Assembly (NCBI GenBank): GCA_964552465.1
Contig: CAZKGR010000010.1
Location: 31,935-95,934, forward strand
Direction: 5' to 3'
Length of the DNA stretch: 64,000 nt
Source of the DNA: BMS3BBIN04 sp964552465
GTDB taxonomy: Bacteria; Electryoneota; Electryoneia; Electryoneales; Electryoneaceae
Of the stretch, positions 36,549-45,308 are shown piece after piece. The notes below the pieces were generated by a model that did no database searches, had not been told where the DNA came from, and was given only the letters and a program-made list of their open reading frames with translations. Every line of letters starts with the position of its first letter. The first letter of the stretch is position 1. The position numbers and the translations under genes were made by a program.

Positions 36549-37454
36549 ATGAGCTTGTTCGATCGCTGCGTTGTCGCCGCACTTCCGTTGGTACCCAAAC
36601 CTCTGGTTCGTCATTTTTCTGATCCGTACATAGCCGGGGAAACATTGCAGGACGCTGTAGCCACGGTGAAGCAATTAAATCGTGAAGGGGCAGCGGCCAC
36701 AGTTGATGTGCTTGGTGAAGCCGTAACAAGTATAACAGAAGCCAACCGCGCTGCGGACAGCTACCTCCAGGTTATCGAAGCGATTGCAAAAGATGAGCTC
36801 GATGCGAACATATCGATCAAGCCCACGATGCTGGGCCTTGGGCTTGATTATGATGCCTGCCGCGAGAATTTCAAGCGCGTCATTGACAGCTTGCGTCCTT
36901 ACAAGAATTTCCTGCGTGTGGACATGGAAGACAGTCCATATACCTCGCTGACACTTGACCTGGTGGATGATCTTCGCTCTGAATATGAGCATCTCGGGCT
37001 TGTTATACAGGCATACATGCGTCGTTCGCATGAAGACATACAGACTCGAGTTATTCCGGACAAGGTCCCCACACGTCTGTGCAAGGGTATTTACATCGAA
37101 CCAGCGCGTATCGCCTATAAAGATTTCGATGTCGTCCGTCGTAATTACGTCCATCTGCTACGGACCCTGTTGTCAAACGGCGTATACGTTGGCATAGCCA
37201 CTCATGATGAAGTCCTGGTATGGGAAGCTTTTCAGATTATCGATGAACTCGATCTCAAACCAGATCAGTATGAATTCCAGATGTTATTGGGCGTGACTCC
37301 GGAACTTCGCAAGCAGATCATTCGTGAAGGACATCGGATGCGGGTGTATGTTCCATTCGGCAAAGATTGGTACGCCTATTCAGTACGGCGTTTGAAAGAG
37401 AATCCAAAGGTTGCCGGGTACGTGATGAAAGACATCCTCAACCTCAAGCACTGA
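36549..37454 (+). CDS. Proline dehydrogenase (stand-alone, PutB/FadM type)
   Basis: FAD enzyme oxidising proline to pyrroline-5-carboxylate and passing electrons to the membrane quinone pool. About 300 residues, the size of single-domain bacterial ProDH. Motifs SIKPTMLGLGLD, FLRVDMEDSPYTSLTL, RLCKGIYIE and the C-terminal RMRVYVPFGKDWYAYSVRRL (proline and FAD contacts) are intact. ATG at 36549 has TGGAG 8 bases ahead; a GTG at 36531 is an alternative. The P5C dehydrogenase gene is not nearby. Confidence 0.93.
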   Translation: MSLFDRCVVAALPLVPKPLVRHFSDPYIAGETLQDAVATVKQLNREGAAATVDVLGEAVTSITEANRAADSYLQVIEAIAKDELDANISIKPTMLGLGLDYDACRENFKRVIDSLRPYKNFLRVDMEDSPYTSLTLDLVDDLRSEYEHLGLVIQAYMRRSHEDIQTRVIPDKVPTRLCKGIYIEPARIAYKDFDVVRRNYVHLLRTLLSNGVYVGIATHDEVLVWEAFQIIDELDLKPDQYEFQMLLGVTPELRKQIIREGHRMRVYVPFGKDWYAYSVRRLKENPKVAGYVMKDILNLKH

Positions 37455-37510
37455 TTGTTTCGTTCAATCATTTTGATTGTATAGACTGTTGAAACAAGCT
37501 GGAGAATACG

Positions 37511-37897
37511 ATGCGTAGAATAATCCGAACAGATACAGCGCCTGGTGCAATTGGCCCATACAATCAGGCTATCGTTGCCAAGGGTGGGTTTCTGTTCACC
37601 GCCGGTCAGATACCGCTTCATCCAACCTCTGGTGAGATCGTTGGATCGACTATCGAAGAGCAGACTCGTCAAGCTTTGCAGAACTTGAGAGCCGTAATTG
37701 AAGCAGGCGGTTCGTCATTGGAAAACGTGATCAAGACCACCGTTTTTCTCAAAGACATGAACGATTTTGTAGCGATGAACGGTATATACGAGGAGTTTTT
37801 CTCTGATGAAGCCCCGGCTCGAAGCGCTGTTGAGGTTTCGCGTCTACCAAAAGATGTGTTGTTTGAAATTGAATGTGTCGCACTGATCGCTGAATGA
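37511..37897 (+). CDS. ridA: RidA enamine/imine deaminase
   Basis: Trimeric YjgF/YER057c/UK114 protein that hydrolyses reactive 2-aminoacrylate. 128 residues with GPYNQAIVAKGGFLFTAGQI, VFLKDMNDFVAMN and PARSAVEVSRLP; the key Arg104 and the glutamates at 119/121 are present, so the active RidA subgroup is indicated. GGAG precedes the ATG. It overlaps the next gene by 4 bases and follows proline dehydrogenase by 56. Confidence 0.95.
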   Translation: MRRIIRTDTAPGAIGPYNQAIVAKGGFLFTAGQIPLHPTSGEIVGSTIEEQTRQALQNLRAVIEAGGSSLENVIKTTVFLKDMNDFVAMNGIYEEFFSDEAPARSAVEVSRLPKDVLFEIECVALIAE

Positions 37898-38496
37898 TCC
37901 GCCTTCATTTCACATTGCAGTCATTAGCTTGCCTGATCTTCCTGCTCCTTGCTGGTTCGAGACCGGCATATTCTCAGGAAACATCACCTCCTGATTCATT
38001 CCAGTTTGTGCAACCCGATGTGCAGATCGATTTCAACTCAGACGATTCTCTTCAAGTATTCACTGAGGATGATCAGAAGCTGAGTCATGGGGTTCCACTA
38101 AGCAAGAGTCCTGGTTGGGCGGCTGCGCGTTCTGCTATTCTGCCCGGCTGGGGACAGGCGTACGTAGGAAACTGGATATTTGCGACAGTGTTTGCAGGTG
38201 CTGAAGCCGGGCTTGTCTACGGTGCTTATGTTCAACATGATCGCTATGTAACCGCGCTTGAAAAATCAGAGAATGTCAAAAAGGATGCGGATCGAATTGT
38301 CCTTGAGCGGAGTGCGAATTTCTATCGTGATGACCGAAATAAGCTGTTCTGGTATATCGCCGGCCTGACGATCATAGCATCCATGGACGCCTATGTAGAA
38401 GCGCATTTATACGATTTCCACATTGATCCCGTGCTTTCAACCCCACCCAGTGGTGATGGCATTCAGGCCGGACTTCGGTTCACGTTCTCCCTGTGA
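37894..38496 (+). CDS. DUF5683-family envelope protein
   Basis: Signal peptide (about 1-27, ending PAYSQE), an acidic linker, then the DUF5683 core: KSPGWAAARSAILPGWGQAY, a first hydrophobic helix FATVFAGAEAGLVYG and a second LFWYIAGLTIIASMDAYVEA. This family is typical of FCB-group bacteria and has no assigned function. Its ATG overlaps the ridA stop (ATGA). Confidence 0.8.
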   Translation: MIRLHFTLQSLACLIFLLLAGSRPAYSQETSPPDSFQFVQPDVQIDFNSDDSLQVFTEDDQKLSHGVPLSKSPGWAAARSAILPGWGQAYVGNWIFATVFAGAEAGLVYGAYVQHDRYVTALEKSENVKKDADRIVLERSANFYRDDRNKLFWYIAGLTIIASMDAYVEAHLYDFHIDPVLSTPPSGDGIQAGLRFTFSL

Positions 38497-38541
38497 GCTA
38501 AGAATCGTGAAATCCGGCAACTGAAAACGCTACCTTATGAC

Positions 38542-39621
38542 ATGGCGAAGTCAACCCCATCTACCACTGATGTTTATACGCCCAAAACGATCTACGAATC
38601 GGTCGGTGTTCTCCACATGCACACCCTGTATTCGGATGGTACTGGTACGGTTGGAGAAATAGCTCGCAACGCGTGCGAACGAAATCTCCAGTGGCTGATC
38701 GTGACGGACCACTGCCATCTAGAGTGTCATGAACGTGGTGAATACGGGCTCTATAGCGGTGTGTGGGTGTTGATCGGCACCGAATTAGGTGATGAAGACC
38801 TGCCAAATCATTATTTGGCATACGGCATTACCGAACTACCTGATCAATCCGATCCGGTGAAGATGGTTCAGGGGGTAAAAGATCTAGGCGGATTTGGTGC
38901 GATAGCTCATCCACATGAGCGGCGGGATGAATTCGAAGACATGCCTCCATATCCATGGACAGCCTGGGACGCACCGATCGGGGGGATAGAAATCTGGAAT
39001 CAGCTTTCACAGTGGGTCGAAGGACTTACGGAATCAAACAAGTATCATCGTTTCATTCACCCGCTCAAAAGCCTTACTCACCCTGATGCTTCGACGTTGC
39101 ACACCTGGGATGAATTGAATCTGGTTCGTCCGATTGTTGGCTATGTTGGCGTGGACGCTCATGCACTAAGCTATCCGATCCTAAAGGGTTTGTTCAATGT
39201 CCAGGTTTTTCCGTACAAGGTGCAGTTCCGGAGCCTGTTAACGCACCTGTTGCTTGAAACGCCGCTACACGAGACAGATTACGATATTGCAAACGCTCAA
39301 ATCTTATCCGCACTTCGCAACGGACATCACTTTGGTGCAAATCATCGGGCTGGTGATGCACGTGGATTCAGGTTTTCCGCCATTCAAAATGATGTTGAAT
39401 ATCTCCCAATCAGCACACTCAAGCCTGGAATACCAGTAACATTCGTTGCAAACACGCCGTTGAAAGGGAGAATACACCTGTATCGGAACGGACAATTGTT
39501 GATGCGCGTCCGTGGCCGTTCGCTTACCTATGAAAGCAGTCAACCCGGTGTATACCGGATCGAAGTATTCCGTCAAGGCCGAGGCTGGATTTTCAGCAAT
39601 CCCATCCGAGTTATCGAATAA
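38542..39621 (+). CDS. PHP-domain metal-dependent phosphoesterase-like protein
   Basis: PHP superfamily: HMHTLYSDGTGT (His25, His27 and Asp32 as metal ligands), LIVTDHCH, IGTELG, AIAHPHE and VGVDAHALS supply the ordered ligands of the trinuclear site. The last 80 residues (about 280-359) form a beta domain with VTFVANTPLKGRIHLYRNG, as in PHP proteins of unknown substrate. No signal peptide is evident. It stands between DUF5683 and PilZ genes without overlap. The substrate cannot be told. Confidence 0.83.
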   Translation: MAKSTPSTTDVYTPKTIYESVGVLHMHTLYSDGTGTVGEIARNACERNLQWLIVTDHCHLECHERGEYGLYSGVWVLIGTELGDEDLPNHYLAYGITELPDQSDPVKMVQGVKDLGGFGAIAHPHERRDEFEDMPPYPWTAWDAPIGGIEIWNQLSQWVEGLTESNKYHRFIHPLKSLTHPDASTLHTWDELNLVRPIVGYVGVDAHALSYPILKGLFNVQVFPYKVQFRSLLTHLLLETPLHETDYDIANAQILSALRNGHHFGANHRAGDARGFRFSAIQNDVEYLPISTLKPGIPVTFVANTPLKGRIHLYRNGQLLMRVRGRSLTYESSQPGVYRIEVFRQGRGWIFSNPIRVIE

Positions 39622-39744
39622 TACAAGCCGTATCTTGCTGGAGAACCCATCGACTGATGGTAAGCGATTGCTGATACGTGTTGAGCTGTCTATCTTCAGT
39701 TAGATTGATGATAGTAACGGGGTCAAAAAGGAAACTCGAATAGA

Positions 39745-40278
39745 ATGGAAATGTTAGAGCAGGCAGCAGAGTATTTCCGCAACGAGGTCTGGCATTTCTG
39801 GGCAGTAATTGCCATGGTCATTCTGCTCAGTTTTCTCTTCTCCGCTTTTTGGCTTGCCTATCGTGAATACAGGATGAAAGTCAAAGCTGAGAGTCTTGTT
39901 AAGAAGCGATACACACTCCCGCCTGGCAAAGGATCACGTCGACTATTTCCGAGACTTCTTGTCCGCATACCTGCCCGTGTGATGGTGGAGAGCTCGAAAA
40001 ACGTTGTCGAAGCGGAAGCGTTGGATGTATCAGCGGGGGGAATTCGATTGTTGCTGTTCCAATCACCTCGAGGGGTACAGATTGGAGAAACCCTTGAAGT
40101 CATGGCTCGTGACCCATTATTCCTGAATTTTGACAGGCTGAGGGTGACGATTGTCCGCGTTCGCAGCGGGCCAAGATCAGATACTCCTACTATCCATGCC
40201 AAATGGGAGAATCTTTCTCATGAAGAAACCCGGATTCTGAGTCGAGAAATTCGTCGCCGGTTGCTTTACGAAACCTGA
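39745..40278 (+). CDS. Membrane-anchored PilZ-domain protein
   Basis: One N-terminal membrane helix (about 18-38), a basic linker, and a PilZ domain with RLLVRIP and DVSAGGIRLLL, the arginine and D/NxSxxG elements that bind cyclic di-GMP. This suggests a c-di-GMP-responsive membrane protein. A possible output is the glycan cluster on the same strand or motility, but no contact is shown by the sequence. AAGGAAA precedes the ATG; it stands 123 bases after the PHP gene. Confidence 0.83.
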   Translation: MEMLEQAAEYFRNEVWHFWAVIAMVILLSFLFSAFWLAYREYRMKVKAESLVKKRYTLPPGKGSRRLFPRLLVRIPARVMVESSKNVVEAEALDVSAGGIRLLLFQSPRGVQIGETLEVMARDPLFLNFDRLRVTIVRVRSGPRSDTPTIHAKWENLSHEETRILSREIRRRLLYET

Positions 40279-40319
40279 TTAGATCGTATGAGTTCTGACA
40301 TAAACGTAGCGGTGATTAG

Positions 40320-41381
40320 ATGAGTATGAATTTTTCTAAAGACAAGTACACTCTTGAAGAATTGCAAGCACTTCCGAAAACTGATTTGCATTGTCATCTG
40401 GATGGATCCCTCCGTGTGAGCACGCTCATTGAGCTAGCAAAAACACGTGACGTTTCGCTGCCAACCACGAACGATGAGGAACTGCGTGATTGGATAACTC
40501 GGGGGGCACGCAAAGGATCACTAGCTGCTTACCTGGAATCTTTTGATCTCACGTTGTCTGTAATGCAGGAACGAGAAGACATAGCTCGCATCGCGACTGA
40601 ACTGTGTGAGGACGCATGGGCGGATGGAGTCTGGTACCTTGAAGTACGTTTTTCACCTGTCCTGCATCAGAAACGGGGACTGTCTCTGGTAAAGGTGATG
40701 AACGCAGTCCTTGATGGACTAAAGGAAGGCAGACGACGAACTGGCATCGAAACCGGGGTTATTGTTTGCGGAATCCGTTCCATTGATCCGACAACATCGC
40801 TACGTCTTGCCGAACTTTCCATCTCGTACAAAGGACATGGGATGGTCGGCTTTGATCTCGCAGGTCAGGAAGACTCTTACCCTGCTCGTGACCATGCTGA
40901 AGCTTTTTATTTGATCCGAAGCAACAACATTCCGTGTACGGTCCATGCTGGAGAAGCATGGGGACCGGCGAGTATTCGTCAAGCGCTCCATGATCTGAAC
41001 GCGCATCGCATCGGACATGGGACACGTTTGGTCGAAGACGGTGATTTGCTGAACTATGTTAACGACCATCGAATCCCGCTCGAATGTTGTTTGTCGTCAA
41101 ATGTTCATGTTGGTGCGTCTGAAAGTTTGGAACAGCACCCAATCAAGTTTTACTTTGATCAAGGATTACGGGTAACAGTAAATACCGATAATCGGCTGAT
41201 CTCAGATACTACCGTGACAAATGAGCTTGCACTTGCCCAGCAACACCTCGGCTTCACTAAAGGTGAAATTAATGATCTGATCATCATGGGATTCAAATCA
41301 GCCTTCTTACCTTATCGTGAACGTCGACAACTGCTCGCAAAGGTGTTACATGCACTGGACAAACCGATCATCCCGTTCTAG
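40320..41381 (+). CDS. add: Adenosine deaminase
   Basis: Zinc TIM-barrel enzyme deaminating adenosine to inosine. KTDLHCHLDGSL (His24, His26), VHAGEAWGP with the zinc histidine and catalytic glutamate, RIGHGTRL, CLSSNVH and NTDNRLISDT are in the family order. 353 residues, normal length. It overlaps the following lipoprotein gene by about 30 bases. With deoB and rdgB it completes a nucleoside-handling set in the window, though these genes are not adjacent. Confidence 0.95.
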   Translation: MSMNFSKDKYTLEELQALPKTDLHCHLDGSLRVSTLIELAKTRDVSLPTTNDEELRDWITRGARKGSLAAYLESFDLTLSVMQEREDIARIATELCEDAWADGVWYLEVRFSPVLHQKRGLSLVKVMNAVLDGLKEGRRRTGIETGVIVCGIRSIDPTTSLRLAELSISYKGHGMVGFDLAGQEDSYPARDHAEAFYLIRSNNIPCTVHAGEAWGPASIRQALHDLNAHRIGHGTRLVEDGDLLNYVNDHRIPLECCLSSNVHVGASESLEQHPIKFYFDQGLRVTVNTDNRLISDTTVTNELALAQQHLGFTKGEINDLIIMGFKSAFLPYRERRQLLAKVLHALDKPIIPF

Positions 41382-42012
41382 CCTGCTCCTGCTGATCCTC
41401 TGTCTGTTTGTTCTGGGTATCGGCTGCAAAAAAAGTGTGCCACCTATCACTGTTGGCCCTGACGATCAGATTGATGACCAGGATGAGATTCGTCTGTTCT
41501 ACCCACTGGTTGTCGGCGACACCCGGCATTATATCGTTACTGGTGGTGACGAATTCATTTACCAGACGGTTGAGGTTGTCGAAAGAACCGCTGGGCCTGA
41601 AGCTACAATTGAAGTTACAACCCAAGGTGGAACACACTCTGAATATATCCGTTGGAGTGGATTAAACCTCATATCATCCGCTTCTGCTGATCATGCCGGC
41701 GGATACATGGAATTGGAAGGTCCGTTCTACGAAGGCGCAGGATGGCGCAAAGTGAACAATAGCGACAATAACTCTATCTACTATATCGATTGTGAGATCA
41801 TCTCTTTGTCTCACTCGTTAATCACGGAAGCCGGACCTTTCGATGCCCTGGTCGTCCAGGAGATCAAGCACAGCCAGTATGATCCTTTCCCTGAATATAT
41901 TGATACCAGCTACGTGTATTACGCCCAGGATGTGGGAATTGTCCGCTGGGATTTAGGTAGCATACTTATCGATCTCCAAGTTTTCACTCCGGGTGATGGA
42001 GAATCTGAATAG
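41350..42012 (+). CDS. Lipoprotein of unknown function
   Basis: From the ATG at 41350 (MHWTNRSSRSS) a lipoprotein signal ends at LGIGC, giving a mature protein of about 195 residues. The body is beta-rich with FYPLVVGDTRHYIVTGG, a pattern seen in single-domain secreted proteins of unknown role in this kind of bacterium. The start lies inside add, so the two genes overlap by 32 bases. No family name can be given. Confidence 0.7.
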   Translation: MHWTNRSSRSSLLLLILCLFVLGIGCKKSVPPITVGPDDQIDDQDEIRLFYPLVVGDTRHYIVTGGDEFIYQTVEVVERTAGPEATIEVTTQGGTHSEYIRWSGLNLISSASADHAGGYMELEGPFYEGAGWRKVNNSDNNSIYYIDCEIISLSHSLITEAGPFDALVVQEIKHSQYDPFPEYIDTSYVYYAQDVGIVRWDLGSILIDLQVFTPGDGESE

Positions 42013-42059
42013 AATGGTGAGTATGACAGACATGGCTTCTTAATAGTGGATTCGATCGT

Positions 42060-42740
42060 ATGCGTTTGTTAACTGTTCATCGAAACATCATTCTGGCATT
42101 CCTGTTTCTACCATCTCTCGTTTTCGCGGAATCGTTCTCTATCGCACGTGTTCACTATGACGGTGGCGGGGACTGGTATTGCGATCCTTCTTCCCTCGTA
42201 AATCTGCAAGGATTCGTCACGGAATCGCTAGGTATTGAAACAGATGAGAAAGAGAAGTCTGTTCGCCTGTTGGATGAAGACTTGTTCCGTCATCCATATC
42301 TGTATCTATCCGGGCATGGCAATATCCGACTGAATAACGAGGAAGCATCCAACTTGCGGGATTATCTTCTTGCAGGCGGTTTTCTGCATGTGGACGACAA
42401 TTACGGTTTGGATGAATCTTTCCGACGAGAACTGCGCAAGGTATTCCCAGAACGTGAGTTGGTCGAACTTCCCTTTGACCATCCGATATTCCATACGATT
42501 TACGCATTCCCAAACGGGTTGCCGAAGATTCATGAACACGATGGTGATCCTGCTCAGGGATTCGCAATCATTCATGAAGGGCGAGTTGTACTATTTTACA
42601 GCTACCAGTGCGATCTTGGCGATGGATGGGAAGATCCTGATGTGCACAACGTCCCGGCTGATAAGCGCAGAGCTGCTTTGCGCATGGGGACTAACCTGAT
42701 TGCATATTCTCTAAGCGGTCAGCCTGCACAATTGCCGTAA
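42060..42740 (+). CDS. DUF4159 protein (secreted)
   Basis: Signal peptide (about 1-24) and a DUF4159 domain: ARVHYDGGGDWYCDPSSL, PYLYLSGHGNIRL, LRDYLLAGGFLHVDDNYG, LPFDHPIFHTIYAF and LFYSYQCDLGDGWED are the usual blocks. The fold is related to the glutamine-amidotransferase/ThuA group. DUF4159 genes normally lie with MoxR ATPase, DUF58 and von Willebrand genes; here none of these is near, so this is an isolated copy. Confidence 0.88.
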   Translation: MRLLTVHRNIILAFLFLPSLVFAESFSIARVHYDGGGDWYCDPSSLVNLQGFVTESLGIETDEKEKSVRLLDEDLFRHPYLYLSGHGNIRLNNEEASNLRDYLLAGGFLHVDDNYGLDESFRRELRKVFPERELVELPFDHPIFHTIYAFPNGLPKIHEHDGDPAQGFAIIHEGRVVLFYSYQCDLGDGWEDPDVHNVPADKRRAALRMGTNLIAYSLSGQPAQLP

Positions 42741-42768
42741 TCCATTAGTTATCGACAGCGGAGGACCT

Positions 42769-43497
42769 GTGGATATTTCCCGAGGTGAATTCGGATTTTC
42801 AGTCAAAGATCTTGACGCTGAAGTCAAGTTCTTCGAATTGCTCGGGTTCCGCACCAGTCCCAACCAAACCAACAATCCTGGACCACATCGTATTATGACC
42901 GATGGATCGATCTTCATCGGTTTGTACCAAATGGAGTTCCCTTCCCCCACGGTCGGGGTTTATTGCGATGAGATTCAGGTTGATATTGATGGCTTGCGAA
43001 CTGCAGGTATAGAAGTAGAGGTATTCACAGATTCCAATGGTGAGATAGAAGCTGCGGTCGCAGTCAGCCCTTACGGCGCCCCTTTATTTCTGCAATCATC
43101 TGAAGTCTTCCAACACCCTGATCGAGTACCACCATTTTCAAAAGTTGGAATCGTTGGTGAGCTTGCGTTACCTGTGAGTGATTTTGAATCCGAGGTTACT
43201 TTCTGGCAACAAGTGGGATTCCAGTTAGTCGGCGGGCCGTATGATCAACCTGAGAAATGGGGAATCCTCGGTGATAGAACACTCCCCGTCGGTGTTCATG
43301 AAACCACGAACTACGACCAACCGGCGTTGACTTTTTTCTCCCCCCACCAGACGGATTTGATCGAAGAGCTACATAGAGCAGGGTGGGTTTTTGAATGGTC
43401 AACTAAGGGAGAATCAGGTAAATTCGAGAATGCGGCTGTTATAACGCCAAACGGATTCCTCATTTTCCTGTTCACTGGTGATTTGAGCGACTTCTGA
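42769..43497 (+). CDS. Two-domain VOC (glyoxalase-fold) protein
   Basis: Two halves each of about 115 residues: GEFGFSVKDLDAEVKFFELL... and GELALPVSDFESEVTFWQQV... are equivalent N-terminal strands of vicinal-oxygen-chelate domains. GTG start with GGAGG ahead. The usual first metal ligand His is Glu in both halves, so the metal chemistry or binding role cannot be predicted. Last gene of the plus-strand block; a bidirectional terminator follows. Confidence 0.8.
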   Translation: MDISRGEFGFSVKDLDAEVKFFELLGFRTSPNQTNNPGPHRIMTDGSIFIGLYQMEFPSPTVGVYCDEIQVDIDGLRTAGIEVEVFTDSNGEIEAAVAVSPYGAPLFLQSSEVFQHPDRVPPFSKVGIVGELALPVSDFESEVTFWQQVGFQLVGGPYDQPEKWGILGDRTLPVGVHETTNYDQPALTFFSPHQTDLIEELHRAGWVFEWSTKGESGKFENAAVITPNGFLIFLFTGDLSDF

Positions 43498-43502
43498 GCA
43501 TA

Positions 43503-43538
43503 AAGCGGATGCCGGATCACATGATCCAACATCCGCTT
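43503..43538. terminator. Bidirectional terminator between convergent genes
   Basis: AAGCGGATG and CATCCGCTT form a 9-bp outer stem, GGATCA/TGATCC an inner 6-bp stem, between the VOC gene (plus) and the DUF4920-like gene (minus). Confidence 0.7.
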
Positions 43539-43560
43539 AAATATCTGCTAACCAATCAAC

Positions 43561-44016
43561 TTACGCTTCGATCTTGATTCCCATCGGGTAGAAATAATAC
43601 TCCGGGTTCGGGCACACATGATCAACTGCTGCTTCAGCATGTTCATCTATTTTCGGGCCCTTCAGCTGCAGCTTACCCTGGACAGTGACCTTATGGTCAA
43701 CGCATTCCGCTGGAAAGATGAATGATTCATCCTCGGTCCGAACAATGAATCCTTCGTGGTCAACACCGCGGTCGATTGAGATCCAGCAACCAGAACCCAT
43801 GCAGCGACCGTTCACTTGTCCACTGATCAGCACGACCTTGTCCAGGTAATCGTCGGGATTCATCATTATGTCGTCGATCGAGGTCACATCGGTCAATGTG
43901 ATCGGCTCACCGTGAACTGTTACCTGTGCCTCGGCTTCGACTTCTTTTTCACCTGTTGAACATGCGACGAGTGCCATCACCATCACGACCATCGCAAGCA
44001 TTTTCCAAGACTTCAT
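43561..44016 (-). CDS. Lipoprotein, DUF4920/OB-fold-like
   Basis: ATG at 44016 (MKSWKMLAMV) has GAGGTCAG just ahead; the lipobox is LVAC. The mature part has DDYLDKVVLISGQVNGRCMGSGCW-type strands, in which a CMGSGCW pair and a later cysteine (PAECVD) might bind metal or form disulfides, and VTVQGKLQLKGPK: an OB-like pattern of DUF4920 proteins. It follows the ferritin-like gene on the same strand with a small hairpin (44070-44091, GCATGCC/GGCATGC) between. Confidence 0.72.
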   Translation of the reverse strand: MKSWKMLAMVVMVMALVACSTGEKEVEAEAQVTVHGEPITLTDVTSIDDIMMNPDDYLDKVVLISGQVNGRCMGSGCWISIDRGVDHEGFIVRTEDESFIFPAECVDHKVTVQGKLQLKGPKIDEHAEAAVDHVCPNPEYYFYPMGIKIEA

Positions 44017-44098
44017 CCTGACCTCTTCTCTCTTCATCAACTTTTGTTGTTTGTGTTGTGTTTACAAGGGCATGCCAAACGTTCGGCATGCTGGGTTT

Positions 44099-44596
44099 TC
44101 AATCTTTCAATGTTTGTTCGAGACGTCGGGTAAGCAGGGTAACATGGCTCATCTCTTCCTTGACGATGTAGTCCAGTTTCTTCTTACCCTGATCCTCCAG
44201 CATGAGGATTTTAATTCCCGAATAGAATGAAACGGCATCTTTTTCAAGCAGGATTGCTGTTTTCAATACGTCCGCCAGAGTTTCCTTTCCGGTCAACAGT
44301 CGGGTTGGATCCCCTTCATCCCCAAAGACTTTTCCGTACATCATCGCCTGAACGTACTGTTCTGCCTCACCCTGTGGATCATACATCATGTCGCCGTATT
44401 CTTTCTTGGCGATCCTTTCTCTCATGCGAATGAAAATACGTTCGTGATCATCTTCCATCGCTGCCAACTCGAGCATCATTTCTGTGGCGTGACTAACATC
44501 TAGATTACTCGCAGCTTTACGATAGAAACGAGCACCATTCCGTTCCATCTGAACAGCCATCTCAAAAACTTCATTAATGTTGTAGTTTTCAGCCAT
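44099..44596 (-). CDS. Ferritin-like/rubrerythrin-type di-iron protein
   Basis: Four-helix bundle with two E...ExxH-type iron motifs: MERNGARFYRKA (Glu18) with MEDDHERIF (Glu48, His51), and LLEKDAVSFY with VKEEMSHVTLL. This is the erythrin domain without a rubredoxin tail. Such proteins handle peroxide or iron stress. 165 residues. Together with the next lipoprotein gene it may form a small unit; no promoter was singled out. Confidence 0.87.
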   Translation of the reverse strand: MAENYNINEVFEMAVQMERNGARFYRKAASNLDVSHATEMMLELAAMEDDHERIFIRMRERIAKKEYGDMMYDPQGEAEQYVQAMMYGKVFGDEGDPTRLLTGKETLADVLKTAILLEKDAVSFYSGIKILMLEDQGKKKLDYIVKEEMSHVTLLTRRLEQTLKD

Positions 44597-44737
44597 CTAC
44601 CACTCCACGCAACGGGGATGTACAGGAAACAATCACGACAAATATAAGACTTTTCGTGAAGCGATTCACACCATCAGGCTCGTCAAAGCTATCGCCTCGC
44701 TCAAGTATTTCAATTCTATCTAAGTATTGGAGTCTGT

Positions 44738-45262
44738 CTACAGATCATAAAACTTCAGATCCTGACCACTGGCTGATTTAACGAGTGTGACAATCTGACC
44801 GGTGTGGTACGCGAAATGTTCTGTGACATGAAGAATAGCGTTCAATGCGTTCGTGTCAAAATTCTGGATGTTTGTTTGACGCAGCCATTCTAGTTCTGTC
44901 CTGGGACTCATGATAATATCGCAGGCTTCATTTACGGTTGCTGAAAGCTTTTCGAACAACTTCCACTTGTCAGCACCTGAATCCGCTGAGAATTCTGAAT
45001 CACGATCTCTGTTATCCTCCGCTCCACCAAGCCCATGAATCAACCATTGACGGACATTGCCTTCAAGATGTAGCAGAAGGTTCCCGATGCTGTTAACATC
45101 TTCGTTTGGTCGTTTCCAGATCAAGTCGTCGTCAGATGATTCGAGTGCTTCCTGTATCCACGGCAAATAATAGCCCTTGAATTTGGTGATAATTTCAGCC
45201 GGGAACGCTTCGCTCAGGGCATCATGACCAAACTGTGCTCTTTCGCCTTGACGTGACAGCAT
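44738..45262 (-). CDS. DinB/DUF1572-family protein
   Basis: Four-helix DinB-like fold with a likely metal site: HLEGNVRQW and HVTEHFAYHTGQ supply the three histidines. ATG at 45262 sits behind GTGGAGGG. DinB-family proteins include bacillithiol or mycothiol transferases and many unknowns; no thiol specificity can be told here. It follows the DUF1385 terminator by only 17 bases. Confidence 0.85.
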   Translation of the reverse strand: MLSRQGERAQFGHDALSEAFPAEIITKFKGYYLPWIQEALESSDDDLIWKRPNEDVNSIGNLLLHLEGNVRQWLIHGLGGAEDNRDRDSEFSADSGADKWKLFEKLSATVNEACDIIMSPRTELEWLRQTNIQNFDTNALNAILHVTEHFAYHTGQIVTLVKSASGQDLKFYDL

Positions 45263-45278
45263 GCACCCTCCACGCAAT

Positions 45279-45301
45279 AAAAACGCCCGCTTGTGCGGGC
45301 G
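45279..45301 (-). terminator. Intrinsic terminator of the rpmE-DUF1385 unit
   Basis: On the minus strand CGCCCGC, loop ACAA, GCGGGCG, then TTTTT: a 7-bp GC stem followed by five T residues, 8 bases after the DUF1385 stop. Confidence 0.88.
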
Positions 45302-45308
45302 GATAATG

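Noticed and set aside
44070..44091. GCATGCC/GGCATGC hairpin as a terminator of the ferritin-like gene
   Set aside because: No T run follows on the minus strand; kept only as a note in the neighbouring entry.
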